This document shows, piece by piece, positions 38,601 to 46,745 of a stretch of 50,845 nucleotides of DNA. The translations under genes were made by a program, and so were the position numbers. Source of the stretch: an uncultured Bacteroidales bacterium (lineage in GTDB: Bacteria > Bacteroidota > Bacteroidia > Bacteroidales > Paludibacteraceae); assembly GCA_902798965.1 (NCBI GenBank), contig CADBYS010000021.1, forward strand, positions 1 through 50,845, read 5' to 3'. A model generated the notes under the pieces. That model worked only from the letters and a program-made list of their open reading frames with translations, was not told the DNA's origin and ran no database searches. How positions within the stretch are numbered: position 1 is the stretch's first letter; each line of letters begins with the position of its first letter.

Positions 38601-41600
38601 CTCGGCGCTGCTGAGCATCAGCACCAACATTCCGTCAGCACTGTACGACAGCGATACGGCGTACAGCTCGTCCTGCGACAGGGTCTTGAACAGCGAGCCG
38701 CCTTTCGCCTCCGACGGACGAACAATCATATCGAGCGAGAACGAGGTGTTCGTCAGCGAACGGCTCACTTGCGTATAGGCGTTCGAGCTCTCCTCTTCAT
38801 TGAAGTGCAGACTCGTGCCGGTGGTGATGCCCGTGGCATTGGTCATACCTGTGATCTGGAAGTTATTGTCCTCGTCCAGATAGTTGCCTGCTATCGCCTC
38901 GTTGAAGCGCAGCTTAAGGTAGTTGCCTACGCCGAGGATAGCATCGGCAGGCTGTGCCGCGCCGAACACGCGCGGTACGCGGGTGTCCTTCGTGCCGCTG
39001 ATCACCGTCGAAGCCTTGCTCACGAAGCCCGAACCGTAGCGGCAGAAGCTTACAGCGCGCAGGTCGTACTGTTGCTCCATCGGGTCGCGCTCGCCGTAGA
39101 AGCGGAACGGCTCGATACGGCCGTTGACGATCTTCGCCTTGTTACCCGTAGCCCGGTTGTACAGACTGTCGTCGGCATAGAACGAGCACTGCGTTACCCA
39201 CATATCCTCCGACTCCGTAGAGAGCTTGTACTGGAACTCGATATGGTCGAAGTTCTTGTGGCGGATATTGAATCCATTGATATCGATAGGCAGGTAGTAA
39301 CCCGTTGAATCCTTTGCCGAGAGGGTGTTCATCACCCAGTTCTGCTTGGGGGAAGCGATGTTCACGTCGCACGAGAGCGGGATGAAATGTACCGACAGAT
39401 CCATGAACGAGAGGTTCTTGGGGCACTCGCTGACCTTGAACATCAATTTCAGATTCTCGTAGTCATCCACCAGTCCGCGCTCTACCTCGAGGGTCTGCAC
39501 TACCGATTCGCCCGGCTCCATGAAGTATTCTATGCCCTGCGCCAGCGGAGCACCGTTGACGTACAGCTTCGCTCCGTCGGGGTTGCTCTGGTTCGACAGC
39601 TCGAGCGTGAACAGTCGGCCACCGGCAGCTGCACCTGTCTGCACCTGCCCGGCATTACGCAACTCGATGCGGAACACGGCACGTTGCTCAGCCGGCACGC
39701 CGGTCTGCTCGTACGTATCCGCACTCATCTCCGGCACGGACATAGCCAGCGTGGCATTGCCAAGCACCATACCCGGGCTGTAGAACTGCGTCTTCTCCTC
39801 CTTCTCGTGCGTACAGAAGGTCGTACCCGCTTCGGTAAAGAACACGTAGCTGCCGTACAGCTGGTCGGTAGGCACATTGGTCACATGGCTGCGCACGATA
39901 CTGGTCGTATCGTTCCAGATTGAGTCCATATAGGCGCGATAGACGCTGACGGTTATATCGCCCTGGTCGTCCGGCGCGATGGTAAAGCCGCAGCTCTTCT
40001 TTACGGTCTTGTCGTCGGAGTTGCGCATGCCGGCATCGAACGACAGTACCGGCGATACCATCATGGTGAATTTGGACTTGTTGGTCACGGTGCCCAATTG
40101 CAATATACTGCCTTGCTCCTGCGTCTTTTGCTCATTGGTCAAACCTTCCAGCACTTTTTTCATTGTCTCGCCGAAGCGTGCGGCATTCCGGGAGTCAAAG
40201 AACTTGGCAAACTGGCTGCCGTTACTCAGCAGGTTTTTCCCGATATTCGTTGCCATAGATGCCGCATCCATCGCTGATCCTGCACCTTGCGGCAGTTGGT
40301 TGTAGTTCGCCATGGCGGAATAGCTGTCGGTATGCGTCAGGGTATTGCCGTAGGATACGCTGTAGGTGCCTACGCTTCTGCCGGTCATACGCGCCGCGAT
40401 CTTCTCCTTCTCGTTGGTAACCAGGATCTGCAGCCAGTTGGCGAACATATGATTGAGTGCAGCAATCTTGTCGGGATAAGCATCCGTGCTGTTGCTCGGC
40501 ACGAACATCTGATAGTAGTCACCCACCGATTGGCGCAGGTTGATCTGCGTGGAATCGATGTACCAATATACGGGTTCGCCTAAGGCATCGGCGGCTGCCT
40601 GTGCGGCTGCCGAATCCGGGAAGTCCATCAGCAGACTTGCCTGCTCCATTACGATGTTGGGCAGCAGCTCATTGAGTATATAATGTTGCGAGTAGGCAAA
40701 CTGGTTACGGATGGTCGAACCCAATACCACCTTCTCGCCCACTACGAGGTGGAAGGCTTTGCCTGCAGCATCCGTACCGCTTGCCAGCACCTTCATCGCA
40801 CCGGACCGGATAGCCGGTTGGCGGGCTTGGAACAGGCTGTCGTTGATCACATCTACCGATTTCGCCTTACCGCATAGCTGGCTGACAGTCGTGCCGAGGA
40901 ACACATCGGCGTTGGCACCTATACCGTTGGCGGCTTTCTTGGTGGATGTACTGATCTTCTCGCTCGTGGTGTAGGAATAGCTGTACTTGTATCCCCACGA
41001 CCACTCGTGCGTGATCGGGACATCGATAGCAATCGTCTTGCTCGTGGTGAACGTCGAGCCGTGGTAACCGCCTATACCGTTGGCTGCTTGCACAAATCCG
41101 ATATCGCTGGATACGCTCAATCCCCATTGCGGATGCAGGGTTAGACCGGCTTCCCAGTCGTAGCTCTCTGTATAGGAGTAGTTGTAACTCGAGCCGCTCT
41201 CTACCCATGCCGAGCTGCCGTTGCCTCCCGGGTCACGGATGATATCCAGCAGGTTGATGGCGGCATCCACGGCGTGCAGGTCCTTCTCGAGCACCACATC
41301 GCCGGTCACATAGGCGCGGAACACGTCTGTCTCCACCGCATTGCCTTCCACCGTCAGCGCGGCACTGACCGTACACAGTGCTCCTTCGCCCGCGATCTCC
41401 GTCTGAAGCTTATCCACCATGAGCCATATACCGCGGTTGCGGCCGTCGTTGTCCAGGTCATAGGCGGTGTGATTGGTGCTGTTGTGCATGCCGTTGCGGA
41501 TCGTTACCTTGCCGCCACGTTGCGGCACACGGTCGCGCTTGCCCGATGCGGTATTGTTGTAGTAGTAGTCCTCATACGCATACGCCTGGAACTGGTACTG

Positions 41601-44600
41601 CCGCTTGTTGTGGAACACCGGATAACCCAAGGTGTATTGCACCGTGCCGTCCTGCAGCTTGGTGTAGAGATACACGGTATCGTTCGCCTTCTGCGTAAAT
41701 CCGGCAGCTTTCATCATCGGCTCGCCGAAGCCGTCCTGCTCAATGCCGTACAGCAGCTGCGTCAGTTCCACCTCCACCGGTGTGCGGTAGATGCGGTCAT
41801 ATACGGCATTGAACTGAATCGTATTGTTGCGGTACGTATCCGTCTGCTGCGTGAGCGGAGCGTTCGTCAGGTCAAAGGTCTCGCTGCCCGTGCCCGAGGC
41901 GAACAGCGTGGAGTAGCCCTTGGCGGTGGCTTGTACTACCTTGTATTTCACGGGGTACAGATCCACCGCGTACTCGCCTGTGGTCTGATCCGGACGGATG
42001 GTGATACGTTTTTTCTCAAACAGCGTGTGGGTCACGTTCTCGCCGCCTTCGGGCAGGATCTTGGCGTAGTTGACTGTCTGCTGCATGGTGTCGCGCGTCA
42101 GGTCGTTGGGGTCGTGCACGAAGTGCGCGGTGTTGTCACCCTCGAGCTGCAGCACCAGTTGCAGATCGTCGCCCAGGTTGTTGGTACCTATACCGAATCC
42201 ACGTTGCAGGTCGCGTTGATCCACACCGCCGGCTACACGACCGATCAGGCGCACCTTCGTCTCGTCGTAGAAACGCACACCGTCCAGCGACTTGTCGAGC
42301 GAGAACGTCTCGCTGCCGTCCTCTACGCGCAATATGCCTTCGCCCTCGAAGGTGTGTCCGGGCTTGAAGATCTGCAGGGTGTTCAGCTGGCTCTTGGTTA
42401 CCGTCAGTTCGAATGTACCGTCAATAGCCGTCCTCAGCGGTGCACTGTTGCTGCGCACCGTATCGCCGTTGAGCAGGAACATTGCTCCCGCTACCGGTAT
42501 GGTACTGCCTTTGTATAGTGCCCTACCCGACAAACGCGCCGTGGAGGTGTTCACGAACCCGATGCCGTACGCGATGGCGTTATCGGCACTGAGCGTGATA
42601 GATGCCGTCGCGGCACTGGTGTTGTTGAAGCTGAATACCCCGTACGCATGCGTGGGTATAACTACAAAACTGCTACCCGTGGCGATATCGTAGGTCAGGC
42701 TGTCGAAGCTATACGCACCGTCGGCATCGGTCACGGCGGTGCGGAGCAGCTGTCCATCGGGCCCTTGCAGGGCTACGCTCACGCCCGCCATGCCACTGTT
42801 GTCCGGCATCAGCACGTTACCGCGTATCTCGCCGTATATCGTTCGGCGACCTACAGCACTGGCCGAATGGTCGGAGTGGCGGCCGTTGCAGTCGTACAGC
42901 GCCGTGATGGTATAGCGATACGTCACGCCCGGCACGGCACTCAGGTCAAAGTAGCTCGGCTCCTGACCCTGATAGATCGTGTCCGCCGCAGCATCGCTGT
43001 TGTCCACAATACGCGTCAGCACGTACCGATCCACAGCCATGGAGCTCGGCTGCCAATTGAGCACAATGCTGCGTTTATGGTCCCCCCGGGCATCATCCTC
43101 CGAGGCGGTGAACTCCACAATAGTAGCACCCTCGTCGAAATACAGGCTCTCGCCATGGATAGCTACCGGCAGCAGCATCGCCGAATCATAGACGCACAGG
43201 TCGGCAGTGTTCTGGTCGATACGTACCGCATAGCTGTAGTTGGTACAAGCGTTGTTAGCCAAGTCCGCATAGTGCGCCTGCCAGTTGCCGTTCGGCAAAT
43301 GGCGGATACTGTCCTGAGGAATGATGATCTCATGTTCTATGCCGTCCATGGTCTTGACGAGGATCAGCTGTGCTGTCCTGTCCCACATCGCTTTGCCATA
43401 AGTCGCTTTCTGTGCCTCCTTCTGTATCAGCGTCTGCATCGTATCGGTCAAGTGCGTACGCACCCTGTCAAAGGCATCGCCTATGATCATCTCCGGTCCC
43501 TCACGGCACTCAATACTGTGCTTGTAATCTGCATCAACGGAATACCAGTTGAAGTTCACGTTCAGCACCTCCGTTACCGATACCGCGAACACAGCCGGGG
43601 CTGTCACCTCATATTTCTCACTCAATGAGGAACTCGTAGAGCCGTACCATTGGCTCACCTGGAAGAAGCTCACCCGCGAACCTGTTTCCACATTCATTCG
43701 CAGCGTATCATTGCCGATGCTCCAACTCCGCACGAATACGCCATCCTTGTTATGCACCCACACTTCTCCGTCATGTCCCGTGGATGAGCCGTTGCGATAG
43801 ATCATAATAGGCACGGAATCCATGAGGCACTTCTTGTACGTATAGGTCATCTCAAAATCCGAGGTTAGGATATTATCTATCGCACGGTTCTCGATGTCGA
43901 TGGTGAAATGCACTTTCCTGTTCGTTGCATAGTCGGCATCTTTCCGGTAGTTCGGTTGCGTGGTAGCCAAGGGTGCGAGGTAGCTGTGTTTCTCACACAC
44001 GGTATCCAACACGAACTCATGTCCTGTCCAGCCCCACACGGCGGATGAGGCACGCCGCACACGGTAATACACCGGCACGGCAGGTAAGGGAGTGCTCTTG
44101 GCGGTGGCCGTTATCTCCATCGAATAGAGCGGGTTGCCGTTCGCATCGCGCAGGATATAATCCTTGGCGGTAGCGGAGAGGTGGGTTATCTCCTTGCTGT
44201 CTTGAGCCGCAGCGGCATTACCTGTCCATATCTCGCGGCTGTCATCCACATACGTATAGATAGCTTTCTCCAAACCGCGCTCCATCGGCTTCACTTCCAG
44301 GGTCTTGGCATCGCTGAAATCGCTCTGCAGCGCACGCTGGATCTCGAAATAGTCGTTCTCCACCAAGTCCACCAGTTCCGGGTTTCTCACCCTCCAGTGC
44401 AGCACATTGTTACCCGTGAACGTATTGGTCGAGTCTTTCTCCTCTGTTACCGTCAGGTCGTACAAGCGGTGATACGGACGTATATTCACTTTCGTGGATT
44501 GGATAGGCTCAGCCGGCACCTTGTTCGGCTTGTCGTACCAGGTTGTGAACGTAGCAAAGAACTGCTCTTGCACCGTATCGGTGGTCGGCACATAGATGTT

Positions 44601-45389
44601 ACCCGACCGGTCGGAGGTCTTCACCTCATTCGCGTTGAGCGAGGTATAGTAACTGATTGGTTCGTTATACACCATATACGGGATTGCCGCATAACCGTAA
44701 CCTGCTATACCCTGATCCACCACGCCATAGAAGTACGGGTCGTACAACTCCGGTGGCGTCTGGCTCTCCTGCCCCACCAAGCCGGTGCACAACGTCCAGT
44801 CATACACGTAGTTGCTGTTGCCGGTCATGCGCAGGTAGTCATCCACATGTATGCTCACACTGAATGTCTTCCCGCTCAACGACTCAGGCGGGTACCAGTC
44901 TATCTCCAGCCACGTCACATAGTCGTTGTCGTTGTCCGCCTCGCGCTCCTTGCGCACGTTATAGACATGCTCATGCCCGTCGGTCGGCACACGCTCCACC
45001 TGCCCGGAGGTGGTGTTCACTATTTGCACCACGCCTCTGTTAGGCAAGGCTTCCACCCACGCGCGGCCGTAACTGTAGGTATCTTTAGCACTCGGGCCGT
45101 CTTTGTTAATCTCACCACCGAAGTAGAAGATTTGAAACGTACTGCCGCCTACTACAGAGTACGAGGCGTACGTCCTCGTGGACTCCAGGTAGAAGTCACG
45201 AGCGCCGCGCGAATATACCGGCAGCTTGAAGTGCACGCGGTCAGCGCCCGTGGCATACGCCATGTAATGACTCTGCTTCTGCAGAAAATCATTGGCGTAC
45301 GCCTTGTTCGATACGAAGAAAATAATACAAAAAGCCATAACTGCAGTCAGCAGCATATGGCTCTGTGATTGAGAGTTGGTCGTTGTCAT
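35685..45389 (-). CDS. Giant multidomain surface protein, probable T9SS cargo
   Basis: The ATG at 45389 gives 3234 residues. A signal peptide (SHMLLTAVMAFCIIFFVSNKAYA, shown with the last residues past 20 omitted: core LLTAVMAFCIIFFVSNKAYA) starts at about residue 12. Visible parts in order: fibronectin-like beta domains (about 310-470); a carboxypeptidase-regulatory-like domain near 850-925 (GNVLMPDNSGMAGVSVALQG); a long middle region with Tyr-rich segments; two LamG-like jellyroll domains (about 2195-2360 and 2385-2530; WHHWVLTVNRTMNNVSLFID); an Ig/BACON-like domain (about 2670-2780); and a C-terminal tail ending EDDRVVIIRNGERYDVTGKK. Family A repeats encode [10 protein letters not shown]-type peptides three times, and family B, TCGATTTG and TCTTTGAGC repeats occur too. 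Surface adhesion or gliding-related function is a guess. The tail resembles that of the LRR protein at 47395. Confidence 0.85.
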   Translation of the reverse strand: MTTTNSQSQSHMLLTAVMAFCIIFFVSNKAYANDFLQKQSHYMAYATGADRVHFKLPVYSRGARDFYLESTRTYASYSVVGGSTFQIFYFGGEINKDGPSAKDTYSYGRAWVEALPNRGVVQIVNTTSGQVERVPTDGHEHVYNVRKEREADNDNDYVTWLEIDWYPPESLSGKTFSVSIHVDDYLRMTGNSNYVYDWTLCTGLVGQESQTPPELYDPYFYGVVDQGIAGYGYAAIPYMVYNEPISYYTSLNANEVKTSDRSGNIYVPTTDTVQEQFFATFTTWYDKPNKVPAEPIQSTKVNIRPYHRLYDLTVTEEKDSTNTFTGNNVLHWRVRNPELVDLVENDYFEIQRALQSDFSDAKTLEVKPMERGLEKAIYTYVDDSREIWTGNAAAAQDSKEITHLSATAKDYILRDANGNPLYSMEITATAKSTPLPAVPVYYRVRRASSAVWGWTGHEFVLDTVCEKHSYLAPLATTQPNYRKDADYATNRKVHFTIDIENRAIDNILTSDFEMTYTYKKCLMDSVPIMIYRNGSSTGHDGEVWVHNKDGVFVRSWSIGNDTLRMNVETGSRVSFFQVSQWYGSTSSSLSEKYEVTAPAVFAVSVTEVLNVNFNWYSVDADYKHSIECREGPEMIIGDAFDRVRTHLTDTMQTLIQKEAQKATYGKAMWDRTAQLILVKTMDGIEHEIIIPQDSIRHLPNGNWQAHYADLANNACTNYSYAVRIDQNTADLCVYDSAMLLPVAIHGESLYFDEGATIVEFTASEDDARGDHKRSIVLNWQPSSMAVDRYVLTRIVDNSDAAADTIYQGQEPSYFDLSAVPGVTYRYTITALYDCNGRHSDHSASAVGRRTIYGEIRGNVLMPDNSGMAGVSVALQGPDGQLLRTAVTDADGAYSFDSLTYDIATGSSFVVIPTHAYGVFSFNNTSAATASITLSADNAIAYGIGFVNTSTARLSGRALYKGSTIPVAGAMFLLNGDTVRSNSAPLRTAIDGTFELTVTKSQLNTLQIFKPGHTFEGEGILRVEDGSETFSLDKSLDGVRFYDETKVRLIGRVAGGVDQRDLQRGFGIGTNNLGDDLQLVLQLEGDNTAHFVHDPNDLTRDTMQQTVNYAKILPEGGENVTHTLFEKKRITIRPDQTTGEYAVDLYPVKYKVVQATAKGYSTLFASGTGSETFDLTNAPLTQQTDTYRNNTIQFNAVYDRIYRTPVEVELTQLLYGIEQDGFGEPMMKAAGFTQKANDTVYLYTKLQDGTVQYTLGYPVFHNKRQYQFQAYAYEDYYYNNTASGKRDRVPQRGGKVTIRNGMHNSTNHTAYDLDNDGRNRGIWLMVDKLQTEIAGEGALCTVSAALTVEGNAVETDVFRAYVTGDVVLEKDLHAVDAAINLLDIIRDPGGNGSSAWVESGSSYNYSYTESYDWEAGLTLHPQWGLSVSSDIGFVQAANGIGGYHGSTFTTSKTIAIDVPITHEWSWGYKYSYSYTTSEKISTSTKKAANGIGANADVFLGTTVSQLCGKAKSVDVINDSLFQARQPAIRSGAMKVLASGTDAAGKAFHLVVGEKVVLGSTIRNQFAYSQHYILNELLPNIVMEQASLLMDFPDSAAAQAAADALGEPVYWYIDSTQINLRQSVGDYYQMFVPSNSTDAYPDKIAALNHMFANWLQILVTNEKEKIAARMTGRSVGTYSVSYGNTLTHTDSYSAMANYNQLPQGAGSAMDAASMATNIGKNLLSNGSQFAKFFDSRNAARFGETMKKVLEGLTNEQKTQEQGSILQLGTVTNKSKFTMMVSPVLSFDAGMRNSDDKTVKKSCGFTIAPDDQGDITVSVYRAYMDSIWNDTTSIVRSHVTNVPTDQLYGSYVFFTEAGTTFCTHEKEEKTQFYSPGMVLGNATLAMSVPEMSADTYEQTGVPAEQRAVFRIELRNAGQVQTGAAAGGRLFTLELSNQSNPDGAKLYVNGAPLAQGIEYFMEPGESVVQTLEVERGLVDDYENLKLMFKVSECPKNLSFMDLSVHFIPLSCDVNIASPKQNWVMNTLSAKDSTGYYLPIDINGFNIRHKNFDHIEFQYKLSTESEDMWVTQCSFYADDSLYNRATGNKAKIVNGRIEPFRFYGERDPMEQQYDLRAVSFCRYGSGFVSKASTVISGTKDTRVPRVFGAAQPADAILGVGNYLKLRFNEAIAGNYLDEDNNFQITGMTNATGITTGTSLHFNEEESSNAYTQVSRSLTNTSFSLDMIVRPSEAKGGSLFKTLSQDELYAVSLSYSADGMLVLMLSSAEQIAIYPTAAGVLPAGVFSRVVAAYDNEQKTVRFYIGSQLMAVSAYNDANMADFVLRGTGPLRFGIDGACDMLEARVWLKALTPEEVAATNMTYLTGYERDLLAYYRMNEGQGNTVKDYANGATLYLNNTTWNLKKGISLAIQAGERVRLNGNLLSRSAIQDETIMMWFKSTTPDSTLFSAGEQRWTVPAGYADGAWHHWVLTVNRTMNNVSLFIDGEMRQSQSATDFGAISGAMYLGGDGFEGNIDELVFFEQALPKALVQEYGNCSPTGDEMGLFGYLPFEEQVLNPNGVLELVFSGNDQRVFRDPYGNVVDKVIPLVVESQKSKVESMADKINHAPTRDRGLLTKMNFDWAFNNDELLINLNMADREINKQTIYITVRDVEDLSGNPMASPVSWVAFVDRNALKWSQRTLRVESDYDNPEGFYSYIDIINHSGRRHQFTIESLPDWLTVSEPYGSMNAQEEKQIRLNFDANLPVGVYNDQIYLTDEDGLAEPLIIEYTVRANPPYDAIDKNKYPLNMSVCGHVMIMKSGEYAYDTDERDIVYAMYKDECVGMANISFDEASNKSKLYLVVYGTDAMNRKAIRFQLWQASTGKVYDLSASRTIQFAHGNVYGCGDGNPVVLTTNGSERQTVNLNPGWNWSSFNLNLSPFTSKLSTCLTANEPWSDGDQIKNPATRQFVSYSDSLKRFTGGFDYLSSRYTYMIYSKNGNTIHVSGNKLPADSMYVPVRGSGQWNAMPCLLSEVTPVAEALADYYDQATPGDMIKSHDQFAYFSEDKKWEGGLTAMRPGEGYLFRRMAKGDVTIRFYNSKKTAGAQRQKTADAPKRIVESQKSKVESLFSNPQAATNMTMIAQLVESRKSKVESIKVYVGDELAAVAEPLMIDDEPYYFLTIQSDRVGELRFEMNGETLMPVDISTNRQIDISNVADSHHGSLRAPVILRPSDNRPYKIIEDDRVVIIRNGERYDVTGKKLY
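35834..35870. repeat. TCGATTTG-type repeat in the giant gene tail
   Basis: TCGATATATCGATTTGTCGA then TTTGTCGATATATCGAC; period 8. It lies in frame (MPVDISTNRQIDISN) exactly where the duplicated fragment at 46106 carries a GATTGAC repeat instead. Confidence 0.7.
36012..36044 (-). repeat. Family A repeat in the giant gene ([11 protein letters not shown])
   Basis: Minus strand TTAGTCGAAAGTCGAAAGTC then GAAAGTCGAAAGC. This copy marks the left boundary (in gene direction) of the segment duplicated at 46106-46492. Confidence 0.9.
36093..36124 (-). repeat. Family A repeat in the giant gene ([11 protein letters not shown])
   Basis: Minus strand TAGTCGAAAGTC then AAAAGTCGAAAGTCGAAAGC, the same sequence as the ligA insertion 1. 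Confidence 0.9.
36141..36172 (+). repeat. TCTTTGAGC-type repeat in the giant gene, second copy
   Basis: Plus-strand AGCGGTCTTTTGTCTTTGAG C followed by ACCAGCGGTC. The first 21 bases equal 26574-26594 in queH. It is antisense to the giant gene, where it encodes KTAGAQRQKTADAP, and lies only 17 bases from a family A repeat. Confidence 0.8.
36649..36669 (+). repeat. Family B repeat in the giant gene
   Basis: GTGAAAGGTGAAAGGTTGAG G on the plus strand, antisense to the gene, encoding NLNLSPFTSK in frame. Confidence 0.75.
37614..37645 (-). repeat. Family A repeat in the giant gene ([11 protein letters not shown])
   Basis: Minus strand TAGTCGAAAGTC then AAAAGTCGAAAGTCGAAAGC; identical to the copy at 36093-36124. 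It lies in the linker after the second LamG-like domain. Confidence 0.9.
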
Positions 45390-45417
45390 AACGATATGTA
45401 TATTGAAAATTTGCAAA

Positions 45418-45442
45418 CATGCGAGGTGTTCAGCCTCGCATG
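45418..45442. other. Perfect 9-bp hairpin between the lipoprotein gene and the giant gene
   Basis: CATGCGAGG (45418-45426) pairs with CCTCGCATG (45434-45442), loop TGTTCAG. In minus-strand direction it follows the lipoprotein gene and precedes the giant gene; a short TTTGC follows, not a T-run. It may be a weak terminator or a processing site. Confidence 0.55.
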
Positions 45443-45464
45443 CCTAAGTAAGGAATAATCCTAA

Positions 45465-45526
45465 CGATTACGTCTTAGCCACAAGGGCACGATTATTTCT
45501 TAGCCACAAGGGCACGATTACTTCTT
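45465..45526. repeat. 25-base tandem repeat at the lipoprotein gene stop
   Basis: Two full units (45465-45489, 45490-45514) of CGATTA[C/T]GTCTTAGCCACA followed by AGGGCA, with small changes, and a partial third (45515-45526) that includes the stop codon of the lipoprotein gene (45518-45520). Confidence 0.75.
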
Positions 45527-45922
45527 GCGGGTCAGAGTCTCAGGGAAGACGTTCAGCGTGTAGGAGGAATTGCCTCTGAGCACCATTTGGTCACCGGAAA
45601 CGGCTACATACAGAGCGCTCTTCAGCTCGTCGTCGAGGGTTACCCATACTTCCACGCCGTCAACACACTTCCAATCGGTGATGTTTACATTTTCGTTTGT
45701 CTTTGTGCCTACTACGGTAATCTTTTTCTCAGTGAACGTAACGGTTACCGTCTCTTTGTCATCGGTCATGAGAGACTTAATGTCACCTACCCAAGCACCC
45801 TGTGCGTCAGCTTTTACCTTAGCGATAGCAGCCGCGTTAGGATCAGAAGGAGTGTTACCCTTGCAGCTGAAAATCATCAGCGAGCATGCAACTAACGTTG
45901 CAAAAAATAAAACCTTTTTCAT
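45518..45922 (-). CDS. Small lipoprotein of unknown function
   Basis: This 134-residue protein has a lipoprotein signal (VLFFATLVACSLMIFSC, Cys at residue 20) followed by a flexible KGNTPSDPNAAA stretch and a small beta-rich domain (ETVTVTFTEKKITVVGTKTN; GVEVWVTLDDELKSALYVAV; MVLRGNSSYTLNVFPETL). This looks like a lipocalin- or META-like small beta domain, but no known family is recognised. It has its own promoter (45993-46023) and lies upstream of the giant gene on the same strand. Its 3' end is in a 25-base tandem repeat. Confidence 0.8.
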   Translation of the reverse strand: MKKVLFFATLVACSLMIFSCKGNTPSDPNAAAIAKVKADAQGAWVGDIKSLMTDDKETVTVTFTEKKITVVGTKTNENVNITDWKCVDGVEVWVTLDDELKSALYVAVSGDQMVLRGNSSYTLNVFPETLTRKK

Positions 45923-45992
45923 TACAAATAATTTTTTTTAGTTTGTTAATTATTTTGTTTGTTGTTTTGATTTTTGTCCACTATACCGACTG

Positions 45993-46023
45993 CAAAGGTA
46001 CGAAAAAGTTTGTGCATTTGCAA
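45993..46023 (-). promoter_or_regulatory. Bacteroidota-type promoter for the lipoprotein gene
   Basis: Minus strand -33 TTG(C) (46023-46020), about 20 bases, -7 TACCTTTG (46000-45993). The leader would be about 65 bases, A/T-rich. Confidence 0.75.
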
Positions 46024-46032
46024 TTTTTTTCA

Positions 46033-46056
46033 CAAAAAAAGCCGCTCGCACGGCTC
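46033..46056 (-). terminator. Intrinsic terminator downstream of the duplicated fragment
   Basis: On the minus strand AGCCG (46055-46051) pairs with CGGCT (46044-46040) around TGCGAG, followed by seven T. On the plus strand a shorter T-run also follows, so it may work both ways. Confidence 0.7.
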
Positions 46057-46195
46057 TTTTTGTTCATTTTGCAGTATTAACCTTTTATTTGGGGGTGTTG
46101 GTGCTTTATTCTCGCAAATTCTTGCCTGTCACGTCGTAACGCTCGCCGTTGCGGATGATGACTACGCGGTCATCCTCGAGGATCTTGTGGGGGGA

Positions 46196-46228
46196 GGTTA
46201 CGGGTGACGGGTTACCGGTTACGGGAAC
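46196..46228 (+). repeat. GGTTACG-type repeat in the duplicated fragment
   Basis: GGTTACGGGTGACGGGTTAC then CGGTTACGGGAAC; period 7 (GGTTACG, GGTGACG, GGTTACC, GGTTACG). The parent gene has a different short sequence here. Confidence 0.75.
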
Positions 46229-46275
46229 AAGCAAGACAGGCGCGCGGAGCGAGCCGTGGTGAGAGTCGGGGACAT

Positions 46276-46341
46276 AATTGACGATTTGACGATTGACAAT
46301 TGACGATTGATTGTCCGATTGATCATTATTGACGATTGTCA
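46276..46341. repeat. GATTGAC-type repeat in the duplicated fragment
   Basis: AATTGACGATTTGACGATTG, then further GACAATTGACGATTGATTG and ATTGACGATTGTCAAC. Same family as the array at 12410-12546. In the parent gene the same place holds a TCGATTTG repeat. Confidence 0.75.
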
Positions 46342-46474
46342 ACGGCTCGCCGTTCATCTCGAAGCGGAGCTCACCTACCCTATCACTTTGGATCGTCAGG
46401 AAGTAGTACGGCTCATCGTCAATCATAAGCGGCTCTGCCACCGCTGTCAACTCATCGCCAACATACACCTTGAT

Positions 46475-46520
46475 GCTTTCGACTTTCGACTATTTTGGAT
46501 AATTTTGGGTAATTTTTGAC
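46475..46520 (-). repeat. Family A repeat joined to an AAATTAC-type repeat
   Basis: Minus strand: an AAATTAC-type repeat (46520-46498, identical to 6547-6569), then CAAAA, then TAGTCGAAAGTCGAAAGC (46492-46475). The family A part is the edge of the duplicated fragment. Confidence 0.8.
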
Positions 46521-46745
46521 TAACCAAATCCATAGGAAATAGATTTTAATAGTTTTTAATAGTTGACTCGAAAATACCCATAGGAATACGTCCCTGACCG
46601 CGAGCGTCAGCTCGCATAATCCCGACTAAGGATATAATACAGCGATAATGCGGCGAAAATGCAGGGTAAATGCAGGGATAAACCTTAGTGTTTATCATCA
46701 TAGCTGCATTGCTAACTTTAATATTAACCCCAAAAAATTCAGATT
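46521..46745. other. Non-coding stretch before the 100-residue gene
   Basis: No gene seen. It holds a hairpin GCGAGC (46600-46605) / GCTCGC (46610-46615) and loose repeats of AAATGCAGGG (about 46650-46680). A weak promoter-like TAACTTTA (46713-46720) lies 25 bases before the next ATG, without a convincing -33 box. Confidence 0.5.

Larger units (their letters stand above)
46106..46468 (-). pseudogene. Duplicated 3' fragment of the giant surface-protein gene
   Basis: The 120-codon frame matches the last ~110 residues of the giant protein almost residue for residue (AVAEPLMIDDEPYYFLTIQS; DSHHGSLRAPV; EDDRVVIIRNGERYDVTGK). DNA identity in the 140 bases next to the repeat edge is above nine in ten by eye. 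There is no ATG: only a GTG could start it, and no promoter is seen upstream on the minus strand, so it is treated as a remnant. The homology stops exactly at a GTCGAAA repeat (46475-46492). Compared with the parent it contains a GATTGAC repeat and a GGTTACG repeat at places where the parent has other sequence. The final residues differ (GKNLRE against GKKLY). Confidence 0.8.

Noticed and set aside
36777-39308. 843-codon open frame on the plus strand opposite the giant gene (and others at 41274-42518, 42648-43628, 44181-45368)
   Set aside because: These lie antisense to a continuous 3234-residue frame with a signal peptide and recognisable domains. The predicted products are His/Val/Arg-rich with no domain, as expected from the complement of G+C-rich codons.
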